Positions 15,690-27,786 of a stretch of DNA of 64,000 nucleotides are shown here, piece by piece. The stretch's first letter is position 1; each line of letters starts with the position of its first letter. This DNA comes from Nitrosomonas sp. Is35 (lineage in GTDB: Bacteria; Pseudomonadota; Gammaproteobacteria; Burkholderiales; Nitrosomonadaceae). Where the stretch lies: contig NZ_JAWJZH010000001.1 of the NCBI RefSeq assembly GCF_033063295.1, positions 2,976,001 through 3,040,000 of the forward strand, in the 5' to 3' direction. The notes below the pieces were generated by a model that saw only the letters and a list, made by a program, of their open reading frames with translations, had not been told where the DNA came from and searched no databases. The position numbers and the translations under genes are program-made.

Positions 15690-16931
15690 CTATGCCGTCT
15701 GGTTGACGGCATCGCTGATCCGGTGAGCCCAGGCTGTAGCTTCCAGTTCCAATCGGGTGAATTCTTCCATGCTGAGAAATCCCAGTTCCAACAGCATCGT
15801 TGAAACTATTTCGGATTCACCTTTCTCATACGCTTCGATCAATGCGAGTTGATATCCAAGCGATCCGCGGCGCGTCAGCAAGGCTTCGCTCATGTCTTTT
15901 TGTATACTCAGGGTGCCCACAAGCTCGGACATCTCGATTCCCAGCAATGTATCCAGCAATGACAAAACACCGACCATAAACGCACGATCCTGGTGGTTTT
16001 TATCATGTGGGCGATCCGCGATGGCAATTGACTCCAATAGTTTGCCCCGCACGGTTGCGGTTTGCATCAAGGCATCGGAAGTACCGCCATCCCTTTGCTT
16101 GGCGGCGTAAAGCAGAATCTGCACCCAGCGTTGCAACTGCTTGCGGCCCAGAATCATAATGGCCCGTTTGATCGAGTTAATCGTGCTCGGCAAGCCGTTG
16201 GCCGCTGAATTCACCATGCGCAGCAGGTTATAGCTCAAACCGGGCTGGTATTTGAGTTCGTTTTCAATATCACCCACCTCACTGTCTCTGACCACCAGCA
16301 ATAAAAGCTTCAGCAGGGATAGTTTGGATGGATCGATCCGTTTTCCCGAAATAATCTCCGGTTTTGCAAAATAGAATCCTTGCAACATCTGAAAATTCAG
16401 CGCAATGCAGTTTCTGGCAATTTCCTGGCTTTCAACTTTCTCGGCTAACAGCAGCACCGGCCAGCACCTTAATCGCTTCACCAGACTCAGCAAATCCTGC
16501 TGGCTCAGTGCCGTAATATTGATCTTCACCACATTAATGAGCGGCATGATGCGATCAAATCGCGCATCCAGGTGGGTCACATTGGAAAGCGCTAGCTGAT
16601 AGCCTTTTTGCTTCAGAAAGGAACAGCGTTGAATGATCTCATCGTTAATTTCCACGCTTCTTAAAATTTCCAGCACGACATGTTTCTTGGGCAGCATGCA
16701 AATGGTATCGTTAAGCAGCAACTTGTCATCCACCTTAATAAAACCGCGCCGCTTACCAATGACATTCTCTATGCCTAACTGCCCATAGGTATCGATAATG
16801 ACATTTGCGGAAGCTGCGGAGTTATCGGTTATCGAAACGACATTGTGTTGATCGGAGCGGAATAAAAGCTCATATGCCACCAAATTTTGTTTGTTATCAA
16901 GGATCGGCAATCTGCCGAGATAAACTTCCAT
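15690..16931 (-). CDS. EAL-HDOD signalling protein (YuxH family)
   Basis: A 413-residue protein with an N-terminal EAL-like domain (about 1-205) and a C-terminal HDOD domain (about 205-400), the YuxH architecture. The EAL signature is replaced by YELLFR, and the other metal ligands of active phosphodiesterases are not evident (LLAEKVE is the remaining hallmark). It should therefore bind c-di-GMP or partners rather than hydrolyse it. HDOD domains lack the HD catalytic pair and act in signalling. AGGAG upstream supports the start. Its place beside pilT-pilU and a second HDOD gene suggests a role in controlling pili or motility, which is an inference from context. Confidence 0.85.
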   Translation of the reverse strand: MEVYLGRLPILDNKQNLVAYELLFRSDQHNVVSITDNSAASANVIIDTYGQLGIENVIGKRRGFIKVDDKLLLNDTICMLPKKHVVLEILRSVEINDEIIQRCSFLKQKGYQLALSNVTHLDARFDRIMPLINVVKINITALSQQDLLSLVKRLRCWPVLLLAEKVESQEIARNCIALNFQMLQGFYFAKPEIISGKRIDPSKLSLLKLLLLVVRDSEVGDIENELKYQPGLSYNLLRMVNSAANGLPSTINSIKRAIMILGRKQLQRWVQILLYAAKQRDGGTSDALMQTATVRGKLLESIAIADRPHDKNHQDRAFMVGVLSLLDTLLGIEMSELVGTLSIQKDMSEALLTRRGSLGYQLALIEAYEKGESEIVSTMLLELGFLSMEEFTRLELEATAWAHRISDAVNQTA

Positions 16932-17070
16932 CCCATCTGCTCCTGTAACTTTACGCTGTCCTGCTGATTTTTGTTTATCGTCCCGGATAGGATCAACTTG
17001 AGCTTTTGTTTTATGGAAATAACATGATGAAATAATTCAATTAATATGAAACTTTATAATGCCATGATCA

Positions 17071-17916
17071 CTAGCGTATGGCGTTGAATACTTCGATGAC
17101 TTGCAATTTCGCCACCGTCATTACCGACTCGACAATTTCAGCCGATAAGCCCAGAAAACTCCAAGCCTGAAGTGCACGATCGGAGATAGTTTCTTCGTGC
17201 TCTACCGGTTGGTTGGTACAAGGTTGAATATAACTGGCAATATTGACTGCCGCACACAATGTGCTGGCGTCATACTGGAATTCCTTTTCTTGCATCGGAT
17301 TGAATTGATATTCAACCATCTTGCAGATATTGACCGGCAGTTTCCATTGCTTTAGAAGTTCGGCGCCCAGTTGCGCATGGGTAAAACCGAAGATCTTGCG
17401 TTCCGCCTGAATTGCCGCGTCTTCGCCTTGATTCATGCAGCTCAATACTTTGGCCGATTCCTTCGGATATTGGCTGAAAAGAATTAATCGCCCCACGCCA
17501 TGCAACAATCCGGCGATAAAAAAACGCTCCCGGCTGTCGACACTGGAAGCCAATAAGCGCGCAGTAACTCCGCAGGTGATACTGTGATTCCAGAAGGTAT
17601 CCATGTCCACCAGATCGGGGGGAATGTCCTTGAATGTGGAGGTCACAGATGTGGCAAGAACCAGATTGCGCAGTTCTTTATGCCCGATAATGGCAATCGC
17701 TTTTAAAACGGTTTCCACTTTTCCAGAAAAACCAAAATAGCTGCTATTGGCAAATTTCAGTATCTTGGCCGTCAATGCGGGGTCGCTTGCAATAACACGC
17801 TCCAGCTCAGTATTGGTTGCTTCTCCGGAGTCGATCAGATCATTCACTCGAACCACAACATCCGGCAAGGAAAAAATTGAGCGAACGTTAGTCACTATCG
17901 TGCGTGGATCATCCAT
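17071..17916 (-). CDS. HDOD-domain signalling protein
   Basis: A 281-residue single-domain HDOD protein. Typical segments are LERVIASDPALTAKILKFANSS at the N-terminus (about 38-60), GHKELRNLVLATSV, and GLLHGVGRLIL, in which the catalytic HD pair of true HD-domain phosphohydrolases is reduced to HG. It should therefore be a non-enzymatic signalling or scaffold protein. The C-terminal helices AAVNIASYIQP and AWSFLGLS are characteristic. It has its own 139-bp upstream gap from the EAL-HDOD gene and is oriented in the same direction. Confidence 0.85.
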   Translation of the reverse strand: MDDPRTIVTNVRSIFSLPDVVVRVNDLIDSGEATNTELERVIASDPALTAKILKFANSSYFGFSGKVETVLKAIAIIGHKELRNLVLATSVTSTFKDIPPDLVDMDTFWNHSITCGVTARLLASSVDSRERFFIAGLLHGVGRLILFSQYPKESAKVLSCMNQGEDAAIQAERKIFGFTHAQLGAELLKQWKLPVNICKMVEYQFNPMQEKEFQYDASTLCAAVNIASYIQPCTNQPVEHEETISDRALQAWSFLGLSAEIVESVMTVAKLQVIEVFNAIR

Positions 17917-18071
17917 TCAGGTCTCTGTTAAGAAAAATTAGGGTCTTAGGAAGTTAAACACTTACTAAGATTAAACTAAAACCGGAAGGGTTACGCTGAC
18001 GATTAAACGGGGAAAACTATCGGATTTCGTCGGGAAGGATTAGTGGGACGGGAAGTGTATTGCAAAATACT

Positions 18072-18326
<255 letters not shown>

Positions 18327-18341
18327 TTAATTCTCACAAAA

Positions 18342-19377
<1,036 letters not shown>

Positions 19378-19382
19378 AAATC

Positions 19383-20687
19383 TTATTCGATTGCACCCAC
19401 GATCACAGTCACCATACCGTCAGGCTGAATCCGGCGTTGAAATGCCTGCCGGATCTGTTCGGTGGTAACTGCCTCAACGGCTTCCAAGTAATCCGTCAAA
19501 TAGGTCATCGGCAAACGATAAAAACCGATCACGGACAGAAAACCCAATATTTTGCTATTGCTGTCGATACGCAGCGGGAAGCCGCCGATAATATTTTGCT
19601 TCGCCGCCGTTAATTCATCCTCGGTTGGACCTTGAGCGACAAAATCTTTCAGTACTTTGTGCGTCAAAGCCAATGCTTCTTCCGACTGTTCCTTTTTGGT
19701 TTGCAAACCGATCTGAAACGGTCCTTGCTCCTGATAAGGAGAAAAGAAACTATACACACTGTAAGCCAAGCCGCGCTTCTGGCGGATCTCTTCCATCAGG
19801 CGCGAAACAAATCCGCCGCCGCCCAGAATGTGGTTGCCGACCAGCAGGGGAAAATAATCCGGATCGCTGCGCCGCAGTCCCGGATAGGCCAGCTGGATAT
19901 GACTTTGCGTTGCAGGATGGGGAATTCTTTTTATCCCCGCTGCCGGGATTGATACCGGTGCAATCCCTGTCTTCGCGCCATCGGCAGGTAAATTGCCGGT
20001 GAGTGATTCCGCAAGCGCTGCCGCGTCAAGCCGGGTGATGTCGCCCATGATGGCGATCACGGCATTCTTGGCGACATAATAAGAACGGTAAAAAGTCAGT
20101 AGATCCACACGCTGCAACCGGTTCAACGGCTCAATCTCACCCATCTCATTGAATCCGTAAGGGTGATCGCCATAGAGCATTTTCATCAATTCACGATCAC
20201 CGATGTAATCCGGTTTGGTGCTGGACTCTTTGATACTGGCAATGATTCTGGCTTTTTCCCGCACCACAACGTCTTGCGGAAATTCCGGATGCTGAATAAT
20301 CCGCGCCAATATATCGAGCGCCTGTTTGCGTTCCCGCTCACTGCTCAAGGTGCGCAAAGCAATACCGGCACGATCGCGATCGAAATGGTTCTTCATTTGC
20401 GCACCGACATCGGCCAGCGCGGTCGCAATCTGGTCTTCCGTTAAGCCACCCGCGCCAAGGCTGAGCATATGCTGCACCAGACTGGCGCGGCCGGATTGAC
20501 CGGCGCTATCCGTACTGCTACCGGCGGCAAATTCAACGCTGATATCCAATATGGGCAAATCATGATTCTCGACAAAATACACCCGCGCGCCGGAAGCTGT
20601 TTGCCAGTATTGGATCGGCAATGTGGCCCAGGCCCATTGCGCGTAAAGACTGAACAGCACAATAAAAATGAATCGTTTTATTTGCAC
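19383..20687 (-). CDS. M16 family peptidase-like protein, non-catalytic type
   Basis: A 434-residue exported protein (signal peptide ending near AQWAWA) of the pitrilysin/insulinase M16 family. The zinc motif HxxEH is absent: the equivalent place reads LVQHMLSLGAGG. The C-terminal half keeps the substrate-binding Arg/Tyr region (LMEEIRQKRGLAYSVYSFF). This is the pattern of the second, non-catalytic partner of periplasmic M16 pairs. Such pairs are usually adjacent, but here the upstream gene is ppc, so the catalytic partner is not next to it. It precedes rsmD by 5 bp. The role is probably periplasmic peptide binding or turnover with an unlinked partner. Confidence 0.88.
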   Translation of the reverse strand: MQIKRFIFIVLFSLYAQWAWATLPIQYWQTASGARVYFVENHDLPILDISVEFAAGSSTDSAGQSGRASLVQHMLSLGAGGLTEDQIATALADVGAQMKNHFDRDRAGIALRTLSSERERKQALDILARIIQHPEFPQDVVVREKARIIASIKESSTKPDYIGDRELMKMLYGDHPYGFNEMGEIEPLNRLQRVDLLTFYRSYYVAKNAVIAIMGDITRLDAAALAESLTGNLPADGAKTGIAPVSIPAAGIKRIPHPATQSHIQLAYPGLRRSDPDYFPLLVGNHILGGGGFVSRLMEEIRQKRGLAYSVYSFFSPYQEQGPFQIGLQTKKEQSEEALALTHKVLKDFVAQGPTEDELTAAKQNIIGGFPLRIDSNSKILGFLSVIGFYRLPMTYLTDYLEAVEAVTTEQIRQAFQRRIQPDGMVTVIVGAIE

Positions 20688-20744
20688 CCCAATACCTCCC
20701 GCAGTGCGTTCACTAAAAGTAAATAAGGAAAATCCATATTCCGA

Positions 20745-23546
20745 TTAACCGCTATTGCGCAAACCGGCGGTTACACCATTGATGGTCAGATGAATGGAAC
20801 GTTTAACTTCCTCGCTATCCTCACCCGAGCGGTAACGGCGTAACAATTCCACCTGCAAGTGATTGAGCGGATCAATATACGGTGTTCTATTGCGGATACT
20901 GCGCGCTAACGTCGGATTATCCTGTAGCAACTCGGTATGGCCGGTCACGGCGAATAACCATTTCTGACTTCTTGACCATTCATCTTTGATGCGGCCGAAA
21001 ATCTGCTCGCGTAACGCCTCATCTTCGACCAATTCCGCATAACGGGAGGCAATACCCATGTCCGTCTTGGCCAGCACCATATCCATATTCGACAACAATG
21101 TTTGCATGAACGGCCATTCCCGGTACATCTCCTGCAATAACGCCAACCCTTGACCATTCTGATCCTGATGATTGACAAAAGCTTCCACCGCATGACCAAA
21201 CCCATACCATCCCGGCAGCATCATCCGGCTTAAACTCCAGCTGAATACCCAGGGAATCGCGCGTAAATCTTCAATCGCATCGGAATTCTTACGCGACGGC
21301 GGCCTGCTGCCAATGTGCAGCCCCGACATTTCCCGGATCGGTGTGGACTCCAGAAAGAATTGCTTAAACCCCTCCGTTTCGTATACCAAATCACGATACG
21401 CCGCAAAAGAGCCGGATGCCAGTTTTTCCATCGCACGGTAATAGCGATCCGCATTCGCGCCCAGCGAATCATGACCCAGCAGTGTCGCTTCCATTGTCGC
21501 AGCCACCAGCGTCTCGAGATTTCGCCGTCCGATTTCAGGTTCGGCGTATTTACTGCTGATCACCTCGCCTTGCTCGGTAACGCGGATTTGACCGTTCACA
21601 CTGCCCGGCGGTTGCGCCAGAATACTTTGATAGCTGGGTCCGCCCCCTCGGCCTACCGTGCCGCCGCGGCCATGAAACAGACGCAGCTCCACTTTGTGTT
21701 TGGCAAAAACTTTGGTCAGCTCGATTTCGGCTTTATAAATTTCCCAGTTCGACGTGATAAAACCGCCGTCTTTGTTACTATCCGAGTAACCGAGCATGAC
21801 TTCTTGCACATTGCCGCGCGAAACCAGCAGCTGGCGATAGTATGGCGTCGAGAATAATTGATCCATAATTTCGCCGCAAACTCGTAAATCCGAGATCGTT
21901 TCGAACAATGGAATAATATTCAGGTGCAGTTGCGGGGTTTCACCGCTTTGCAACAGACCGACTTGCTGCAGCAGATAAGCGACTTCCAGAACATTGATAA
22001 TGCTGGTTGTCATGGAAATAATGTAATTCGGCAGTGCGGCCCCTCCAAACCGGCGGTGAATGTCAGCAGCACAGTGCAAAATGCGCAATTCCGATTGCGC
22101 CAATTCGGAAAAGCCGTCATAAGTGGCGAGTATCGGCCGGGATTGACCGATTTCATTCAGCAGCCATGCGGTGCGTTGTTTTTCATCGAGTTGTGCGTAG
22201 CCGCTCTTGCCGGTGTGATGCTGGAATAATTCGCTGACCACTTGCTCGTGAATTTTGCTGTGTTGCCGCATATCCAGCGGAGTTAAATGAAATCCGAACA
22301 CATCCGCGGCGCGGCGCAAATTGCGTAATGCTCCGCGAGCAATCCAGGCGGATTTGTGCTGTTTCAATGAGGCAATGATGGTATCGAGATCGCGCAAAAA
22401 CTCTGCGCAGTCGGCATAAGGTTCCCTCTTTTCCGCCGAGCTGAGTTGCAAGACTTGGTGCCCGAATTGTCTGGCGGTTGCAACCAAACGCGCACCGATA
22501 CTAAGAAAAATCCGCCGATAGGGCTCATCGGATCGATTAGGAATATCGGGTGCGGTAGCCACCAATTTCTTGACATCATCACTGACTTCAACCAATTGCT
22601 CGGTCAAACTCATCGAGCGGCCAATTTTTTGTGCCGCATCAATGTAATAGTCCAGTGCGACCGATGATTGACGTTCAACCGCCCGCAACATGACATCATG
22701 TGTAACAAAAGGATTGCCGTCGCGATCGCCGCCGATCCAGCTGCCGATGCGTAAAAATGAGGAAACCGCAGGAATTTCGCTTTGATTTAAACGACGTTCG
22801 AGAAAATCCTCAATTTTTGCATAGATATAAGGGATTTCGGCCAAGAACGTATAACTGTAAAAAGTCAAACCGTTTTCGATTTCATCGTTAACCGATAACC
22901 GGCTTGGCCGCAGCATGCGCGTTTGCCACAGAATTTCAATGGTTGCCCGTAAATTTTCTTCATTATGACGCAATTCGTTGGGTGTCAGCTCCGTCCGCGC
23001 CCGTTCTCTTAACAACCGCTCAATGGTGAGCTGACAGTCCAATATACTGCGCCGCTGCACTTCTGTCGGATGCGCTGTTAGAACCGGCGAGACGACGGCT
23101 TTCTTAAAGAAATCGAAAAGGATAGCGGGGGCATTGTTGCTGCTGGTTAGCACACGTTCAAGCGCCAGCGTCAAACTGCCTTCCTGCAGCGGGGATTCTG
23201 CGCGCAAATGCGCACGCCGCCGCCGGTTGTGATGAACATCTTCGGCGATATTGGAAAGCAATGAAAAATAACTGAAGGCGCGAACAACAGGCAAGGCGTT
23301 CTCATCGCTCAAACGGTTAAGTATCGCATCCAGCTCCTCACGCGCCTTGGGGTCCTGATCTCGATGAAAACGAATCGCGGTCTGGCGTATATTCTCGACC
23401 AGTTCAAAAGCGCTGTCACCGTCTTGCTCCCGCAGCGTATCGCCCAGCATGCGCCCGAGAAAGCGGATGTCCTCACGCAATGGTAAGTCTTTATCATTCA
23501 CCAATTTATTATTGGCACTATTATTCCCTGAATCAGCAGCGCTCAT
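20745..23546 (-). CDS. ppc: Phosphoenolpyruvate carboxylase
   Basis: Carboxylates phosphoenolpyruvate with bicarbonate to oxaloacetate, an anaplerotic reaction important in autotrophs. The 933-residue length is normal. The catalytic motifs are all visible: [49 protein letters not shown] and LPGWYGFG. The C-terminus ends RNSG, a small variation on the usual NTG ending. It is transcribed divergently from hemC, with 124 bp between. The start codon at 23546 lacks a clear Shine-Dalgarno sequence but matches the family N-terminus. Confidence 0.98.
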   Translation of the reverse strand: MSAADSGNNSANNKLVNDKDLPLREDIRFLGRMLGDTLREQDGDSAFELVENIRQTAIRFHRDQDPKAREELDAILNRLSDENALPVVRAFSYFSLLSNIAEDVHHNRRRRAHLRAESPLQEGSLTLALERVLTSSNNAPAILFDFFKKAVVSPVLTAHPTEVQRRSILDCQLTIERLLRERARTELTPNELRHNEENLRATIEILWQTRMLRPSRLSVNDEIENGLTFYSYTFLAEIPYIYAKIEDFLERRLNQSEIPAVSSFLRIGSWIGGDRDGNPFVTHDVMLRAVERQSSVALDYYIDAAQKIGRSMSLTEQLVEVSDDVKKLVATAPDIPNRSDEPYRRIFLSIGARLVATARQFGHQVLQLSSAEKREPYADCAEFLRDLDTIIASLKQHKSAWIARGALRNLRRAADVFGFHLTPLDMRQHSKIHEQVVSELFQHHTGKSGYAQLDEKQRTAWLLNEIGQSRPILATYDGFSELAQSELRILHCAADIHRRFGGAALPNYIISMTTSIINVLEVAYLLQQVGLLQSGETPQLHLNIIPLFETISDLRVCGEIMDQLFSTPYYRQLLVSRGNVQEVMLGYSDSNKDGGFITSNWEIYKAEIELTKVFAKHKVELRLFHGRGGTVGRGGGPSYQSILAQPPGSVNGQIRVTEQGEVISSKYAEPEIGRRNLETLVAATMEATLLGHDSLGANADRYYRAMEKLASGSFAAYRDLVYETEGFKQFFLESTPIREMSGLHIGSRPPSRKNSDAIEDLRAIPWVFSWSLSRMMLPGWYGFGHAVEAFVNHQDQNGQGLALLQEMYREWPFMQTLLSNMDMVLAKTDMGIASRYAELVEDEALREQIFGRIKDEWSRSQKWLFAVTGHTELLQDNPTLARSIRNRTPYIDPLNHLQVELLRRYRSGEDSEEVKRSIHLTINGVTAGLRNSG

Positions 23547-23670
23547 CGCATTACATACCCACGATCAAAAAAGAATCCGGCGCGCGCTTGCAACACGCAA
23601 AGTCCGTACCGGCCATGCTAAAATAATCATCATACAAAATTTTTTGTAATTTTTTCATTTTATACTATTA

Positions 23671-24627
23671 ATGCCCAACTCACTTTTATCTCCACAGAAA
23701 ATCGTCATTGCATCGCGGGAAAGTTTACTCGCTATGTGGCAAGCCAAATTTATCCAAAAACGTCTCGGCGAATTATACCCGCAAACTGAAGTCAGCATAC
23801 TTGGGATGACAACACGCGGCGATCAAATACTGGATCAGTCCTTAGCAAAAATTGGTGGAAAAGGCCTGTTCATTAAAGAGCTCGAACAGGCATTGGAAGA
23901 CGGCCGGGCCGACATCGCGGTGCATTCGATGAAAGATATGCCAATGAATGTGCCGGAAGGATTTGCGCTGGCCGCCATAACGGAGCGGGAAGATCCGCGC
24001 GATGCGTTTGTTTCCATTCACTATAGCGGCCTGGATGCATTGCCTGAAGGCAGCATCGTCGGCACCTCAAGCTTGCGGCGCGAAAGCCAGCTGCGCGCGC
24101 AATTCCCGCATCTCGAAGTTCATCCCTTGCGCGGCAATGTGCAGACCCGGCTGCGTAAACTCGACGAAGGGCAATATGCCGCAATCATTCTGGCTGCCGC
24201 CGGTTTAAAACGGCTGGGATTATCCGATCGCATCACCGCATTGCTGAGTCCCGAGCAAAGCCTGCCTGCGGTAGGTCAAGGCGCATTGGGTATCGAATGC
24301 CGGGCGAATCGCACCGATCTGGTTGCGCTGATGCAGCCGCTGCACCATCAGGAAACCGCTTATTGCGTCGAAGCCGAGCGAGCACTGAGCCGTGTATTGG
24401 GCGGCAGTTGCCAAGTGCCGCTGGGTGCGTTTGCTGAAATCAGCAACGGCAAACTCCAGCTGCGCGGATTCGTGGCGCAACCTGATGGCAAACGCATTGT
24501 CAGCGATGCGCTGAAAGGCAAACCGGAAACCGGCATTACGATGGGACAGCAATTAGCGCAAAAGCTGATCAACAAAGGCGCCGGTGAAATTCTGGCAACC
24601 CTGGTCCCCGCAGAGGGCTGGAAATAA
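23671..24627 (+). CDS. hemC: Porphobilinogen deaminase (hydroxymethylbilane synthase)
   Basis: Polymerises four porphobilinogens to hydroxymethylbilane in haem synthesis. The 318-residue protein has [13 protein letters not shown], the DKSL-type [11 protein letters not shown] segment, [18 protein letters not shown], and the cofactor cysteine in [11 protein letters not shown] that carries the dipyrromethane. It starts the hemC-hemD-hemY cluster. The 124-bp divergent region shared with ppc is very AT-rich just before the start and probably contains both promoters. Confidence 0.98.
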   Translation: MPNSLLSPQKIVIASRESLLAMWQAKFIQKRLGELYPQTEVSILGMTTRGDQILDQSLAKIGGKGLFIKELEQALEDGRADIAVHSMKDMPMNVPEGFALAAITEREDPRDAFVSIHYSGLDALPEGSIVGTSSLRRESQLRAQFPHLEVHPLRGNVQTRLRKLDEGQYAAIILAAAGLKRLGLSDRITALLSPEQSLPAVGQGALGIECRANRTDLVALMQPLHHQETAYCVEAERALSRVLGGSCQVPLGAFAEISNGKLQLRGFVAQPDGKRIVSDALKGKPETGITMGQQLAQKLINKGAGEILATLVPAEGWK

Positions 24628-24629
24628 CA

Positions 24630-25418
24630 TTGCCTGCGAGCACGCAACTTACCGGCCTTAATATTCTGGTCACCCGCCCTGAGCATCAATCCGCTGTTCT
24701 TGCGGAAGGTATCCGCGCGCTGGGCGGCAATCCGATTTTGCTTCCTGTACTGGAAATCGCCGATGTCACCGATCTGAGTCCTTTAACCGATCTGATCAAG
24801 CGCTTGGATGAATTCGACTGGGCAATCTTTGTCAGCCCCAATGCCGTCAACAAAAGCATGCCGTTGATAACCAAGCAGTATGCATTGCTGCCGCCGCACC
24901 TGAAATTTGCCGCGGTCGGGAAAGGCAGCGCAGACACTTTGAAACAATACGGCGTCAACAATGTGCTCATTCCAACCGAGCATTCCGATAGCGAAGCGCT
25001 ACTCAAGCTCGATCAGCTACAGCACATGGCCGGGCAACGAGTTGTCATCTTTCGCGGCAATGGCGGCCGGCAATTATTAGGTGACACACTCGCGCAACGC
25101 GGTGCTTATCTCGAATACGCCGAATGTTATCAGCGCAGAAAACCCGACCTTGATACAGCACCGCTACTTGCTGATTGGTCACAAGGCAAAATTCATGCCG
25201 TGATCATCACCAGCAGCGAGGGACTGCATAATTTATTTGACATAATAGGCATGCTTGGCCAACAATTGCTGAAATTAACGCCGGTTTTTACAGTTCATGA
25301 ACGAATTGCCCAAACGGCCAAAGAGTTAGGACTGGAAAAAATCATAAAAGCGCCTTCCACGGGTGACGAAGGCTTACTGAAAGGCTTACAAGCATACTTT
25401 CAGGTAACCGGAAAATAG
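24630..25418 (+). CDS. hemD: Uroporphyrinogen-III synthase
   Basis: Closes and inverts ring D of hydroxymethylbilane to give uroporphyrinogen III. The 262-residue protein shows the weakly conserved family pattern: ILVTRPEHQSAVLAEGI at the N-terminus, FVSPNAV, AAVGKGSADTL, and VIITSSEGLHNL. The predicted start is a TTG 2 bp after the hemC stop, with GAGGG about 12 bases upstream. No ATG lies near the conserved N-terminus, so low-efficiency coupled initiation is likely. Confidence 0.93.
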   Translation: MPASTQLTGLNILVTRPEHQSAVLAEGIRALGGNPILLPVLEIADVTDLSPLTDLIKRLDEFDWAIFVSPNAVNKSMPLITKQYALLPPHLKFAAVGKGSADTLKQYGVNNVLIPTEHSDSEALLKLDQLQHMAGQRVVIFRGNGGRQLLGDTLAQRGAYLEYAECYQRRKPDLDTAPLLADWSQGKIHAVIITSSEGLHNLFDIIGMLGQQLLKLTPVFTVHERIAQTAKELGLEKIIKAPSTGDEGLLKGLQAYFQVTGK

Positions 25419-25501
25419 TACAACCGAACGGATGTTCATGTAATTTGCCATCGGCGGTTCAATATTAACAATGATCATCTCTACTGCAATGAGGAGAATA
25501 T

Positions 25502-26677
25502 ATGAAACTGATACTCTGGCTATTGGCACTATTCGCTGCTGCTGTAGCTGTCACGCTAGCTGCTAAAAACACAACAGGGCGCGCGCTCATCGAGATGCCG
25601 CCTTATCAATTGGAATTACCGCTGGATCAATTCATCCTTGCGGTAGCAGTAGCCTTTTTTGTTTTTTATATTCTAGTCCGGTTTATTCTGGGGATTTTTG
25701 GTTTCAGTCAACGGCATCGCCATAAGAAAACGGATGAAATGCTCTTGTCCGGATTAAAAGCTTATCTTGAAGGCGACTACATTAAATCACAAAAAAATAC
25801 AGCGATTGCGCTCAAGCTAGCCGATTCATCGACAGCCAAAGCAATCAGCGCTGTTATTGCAGCCCGCTCGGCTCAAATACTTAATGAAGTGGCTGCGCGT
25901 GATCAATATTTGAACACTGCACTGGCTCAAGCACCGGATGAGAAATCATTGTGCCTTGCCGCCAAAACCGAATTTATGTTGCAAAAAGGGGACTATCAAG
26001 AGGCCCTGAGAATATTACAGTCGCTCTATTCAGAAGGCGGGTTACAATCCATTGCCGTTCTGCAGCTGGAGCTGGAAGCTCAGCAGCAAGCCGGCAATTG
26101 GGATGCGGTTCTTGAATTGGTTGACATACTGGCAAAACGCCAATCAGCGAACAAAACGCTGGTAAAAAAATTAAAACACGATGCGCAAATAGAAAATATC
26201 AAAAGCAAAGCCACCGATTTACAATCATTGAATCAATATTGGCAATGCATATCACCGCTGGATAAAATGGACAGCAAGCTTTCTGTCGCAGCCGTGCGTG
26301 CCTATATCTCATTAGGTAACTGTAATATGGCCAATAAAATTATCGAAGCGAATATCCCGATGACATGGGATAACGAATTGATAGAGCTGTATTCGGAATG
26401 TTTGGATTACCACGTCAGCAGACAAATCGAATGTGCCGAAGTATGGCTTAGATCACACCCCAATAATGCGATTTTACTGCTAACGCTGGGCAAACTCTGT
26501 ACGTATTGTGAGCTTTGGGGTAAAGCGCAAAATTACCTGGAAGCAAGCTTATCTGTTGAAGCCGGGCACAAAGCGCATTTCGCCCTAGCGCAGTTAAATG
26601 AAAAGCTCGGAAAACATGAATTGGCAATGGATCATTACAACAAAGGGTTGCAATTAACACTCAAACAACTCAGTTAA
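25502..26677 (+). CDS. hemY: HemY-type TPR membrane protein
   Basis: This 391-residue inner-membrane protein has two N-terminal helices (about 3-20 and 44-66), the conserved RALIEMPPYQLELPL stretch between them, and a cytoplasmic or periplasmic TPR domain to the C-terminus. Homologues in proteobacterial hem operons are called HemY and affect haem production, but their biochemical role is unclear; they are unrelated to protoporphyrinogen oxidase HemY of Bacillus. Unlike many relatives, no hemX lies between hemD and hemY. AGGAG 6 bases upstream supports the start. Confidence 0.9.
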   Translation: MKLILWLLALFAAAVAVTLAAKNTTGRALIEMPPYQLELPLDQFILAVAVAFFVFYILVRFILGIFGFSQRHRHKKTDEMLLSGLKAYLEGDYIKSQKNTAIALKLADSSTAKAISAVIAARSAQILNEVAARDQYLNTALAQAPDEKSLCLAAKTEFMLQKGDYQEALRILQSLYSEGGLQSIAVLQLELEAQQQAGNWDAVLELVDILAKRQSANKTLVKKLKHDAQIENIKSKATDLQSLNQYWQCISPLDKMDSKLSVAAVRAYISLGNCNMANKIIEANIPMTWDNELIELYSECLDYHVSRQIECAEVWLRSHPNNAILLLTLGKLCTYCELWGKAQNYLEASLSVEAGHKAHFALAQLNEKLGKHELAMDHYNKGLQLTLKQLS

Positions 26678-26681
26678 AACG

Positions 26682-27737
26682 CTAGGGTTCCCGCGCAACT
26701 TGGGGATTGCTGGTTGAAGGCGTGAATACATCGGAAAAGAAAGCATCTTTTGGCAAGCTGCGATAATTGGTAAAGTCATGGTAAGCAGCTTTGACCATAG
26801 CAGGGACACCGCAAGCGTACACTTGATGCTTTTCCAGATTGTGATGATCCTGCATGACAGCTTCGTGCACCAGACCTGTTCTCCCCTGCCAGTTGTCCGA
26901 TGGCAACGGATCCGACAGCACGGGAATAAACGTAAAATTATCGTGCTGCTGTTGCCAGCTTTCGGCCAAATCCATCAGATATAAATCAGCTTTTGTACGC
27001 GCTCCCCAGTATAGGGTCATTTTCCTTTTCTCATTCCGGTTACTTTCCTGATAAAAAATATGCTCGAGAATACTTTTTATCGGTGCAAATCCCGTGCCGC
27101 TTGCTAGGAACGTAATAGCGGTATCGGACGGCGTATCCCTTAAGAAGAATGAGCCCAATGGACCTGTGAAACGAAGCATATCCTTAACTTTCATGTCCGT
27201 AAAAACATGTTCTGTAAATGCGCCACCCGGATAATTTCGCACATGCAATTGCAGCAATTCGTCGTCATGCGGTGCATTCGCCAAGGAAAAACTGCGCCGT
27301 TTACCATCTTTGAGTAAAATATCGATATACTGACCGGCCAAAAACTGTAATCGCTGATTGGTTGGAAGTTTCAGAGAAATAACCATCACATCCGGAGCAA
27401 CAAGATCGAGCCTATGCACCCGACAGGGCAAGGTTTTAATTTCAATATCTTTGATTGCACCAATTTCGTGACACTCGATTATCAAATCACTTAATGGGGA
27501 AGCGCAACAAAACAATGCATTGCCGGCACGCTTATCTTCTTCAGTCAAGGTTTCTTCACTGTAGTTACCATAAGCGACTGCTCCTTGGATGATTCTTCCT
27601 TTGCAAATACCACAGGAACCATTGCGGCAACCGTAGGGCAGCGAGAATCCTTCACGCAGAGCCGCTTCAAGAATGGTTTCTCCAGGCTCAACCTGGAAAA
27701 CATGCCCGCTGGGCTGAATAATGATTTGATGCGACAT
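26682..27737 (-). CDS. 2Fe-2S flavin oxidoreductase (AscD-like)
   Basis: A 351-residue soluble reductase with an N-terminal plant-type ferredoxin domain (GCRNGSCGICKG and FCCASP, four cluster Cys, about residues 1-90). It is followed by an FAD domain (RRSFSLAN, about 148-155) and an NAD(P) domain (FLASGTGFAPIKSI, and CGVPAMV near the end). The architecture matches CDP-6-deoxy-delta-3,4-glucoseen reductase-like proteins and oxygenase reductases. The partner is unknown, and no oxygenase or sugar gene is nearby. It converges on hemY with only 4 bp between stops and is divergent from the YeeZ-like gene. Confidence 0.88.
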   Translation of the reverse strand: MSHQIIIQPSGHVFQVEPGETILEAALREGFSLPYGCRNGSCGICKGRIIQGAVAYGNYSEETLTEEDKRAGNALFCCASPLSDLIIECHEIGAIKDIEIKTLPCRVHRLDLVAPDVMVISLKLPTNQRLQFLAGQYIDILLKDGKRRSFSLANAPHDDELLQLHVRNYPGGAFTEHVFTDMKVKDMLRFTGPLGSFFLRDTPSDTAITFLASGTGFAPIKSILEHIFYQESNRNEKRKMTLYWGARTKADLYLMDLAESWQQQHDNFTFIPVLSDPLPSDNWQGRTGLVHEAVMQDHHNLEKHQVYACGVPAMVKAAYHDFTNYRSLPKDAFFSDVFTPSTSNPQVAREP

Positions 27738-27786
27738 TGAGTAGCAAACAAATAGAAAATATAATAATTAGAAACAAATAACTTAT

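Noticed and set aside
21315..21857. 180-codon plus-strand ORF inside ppc
   Set aside because: Antisense shadow of the PEP carboxylase gene.
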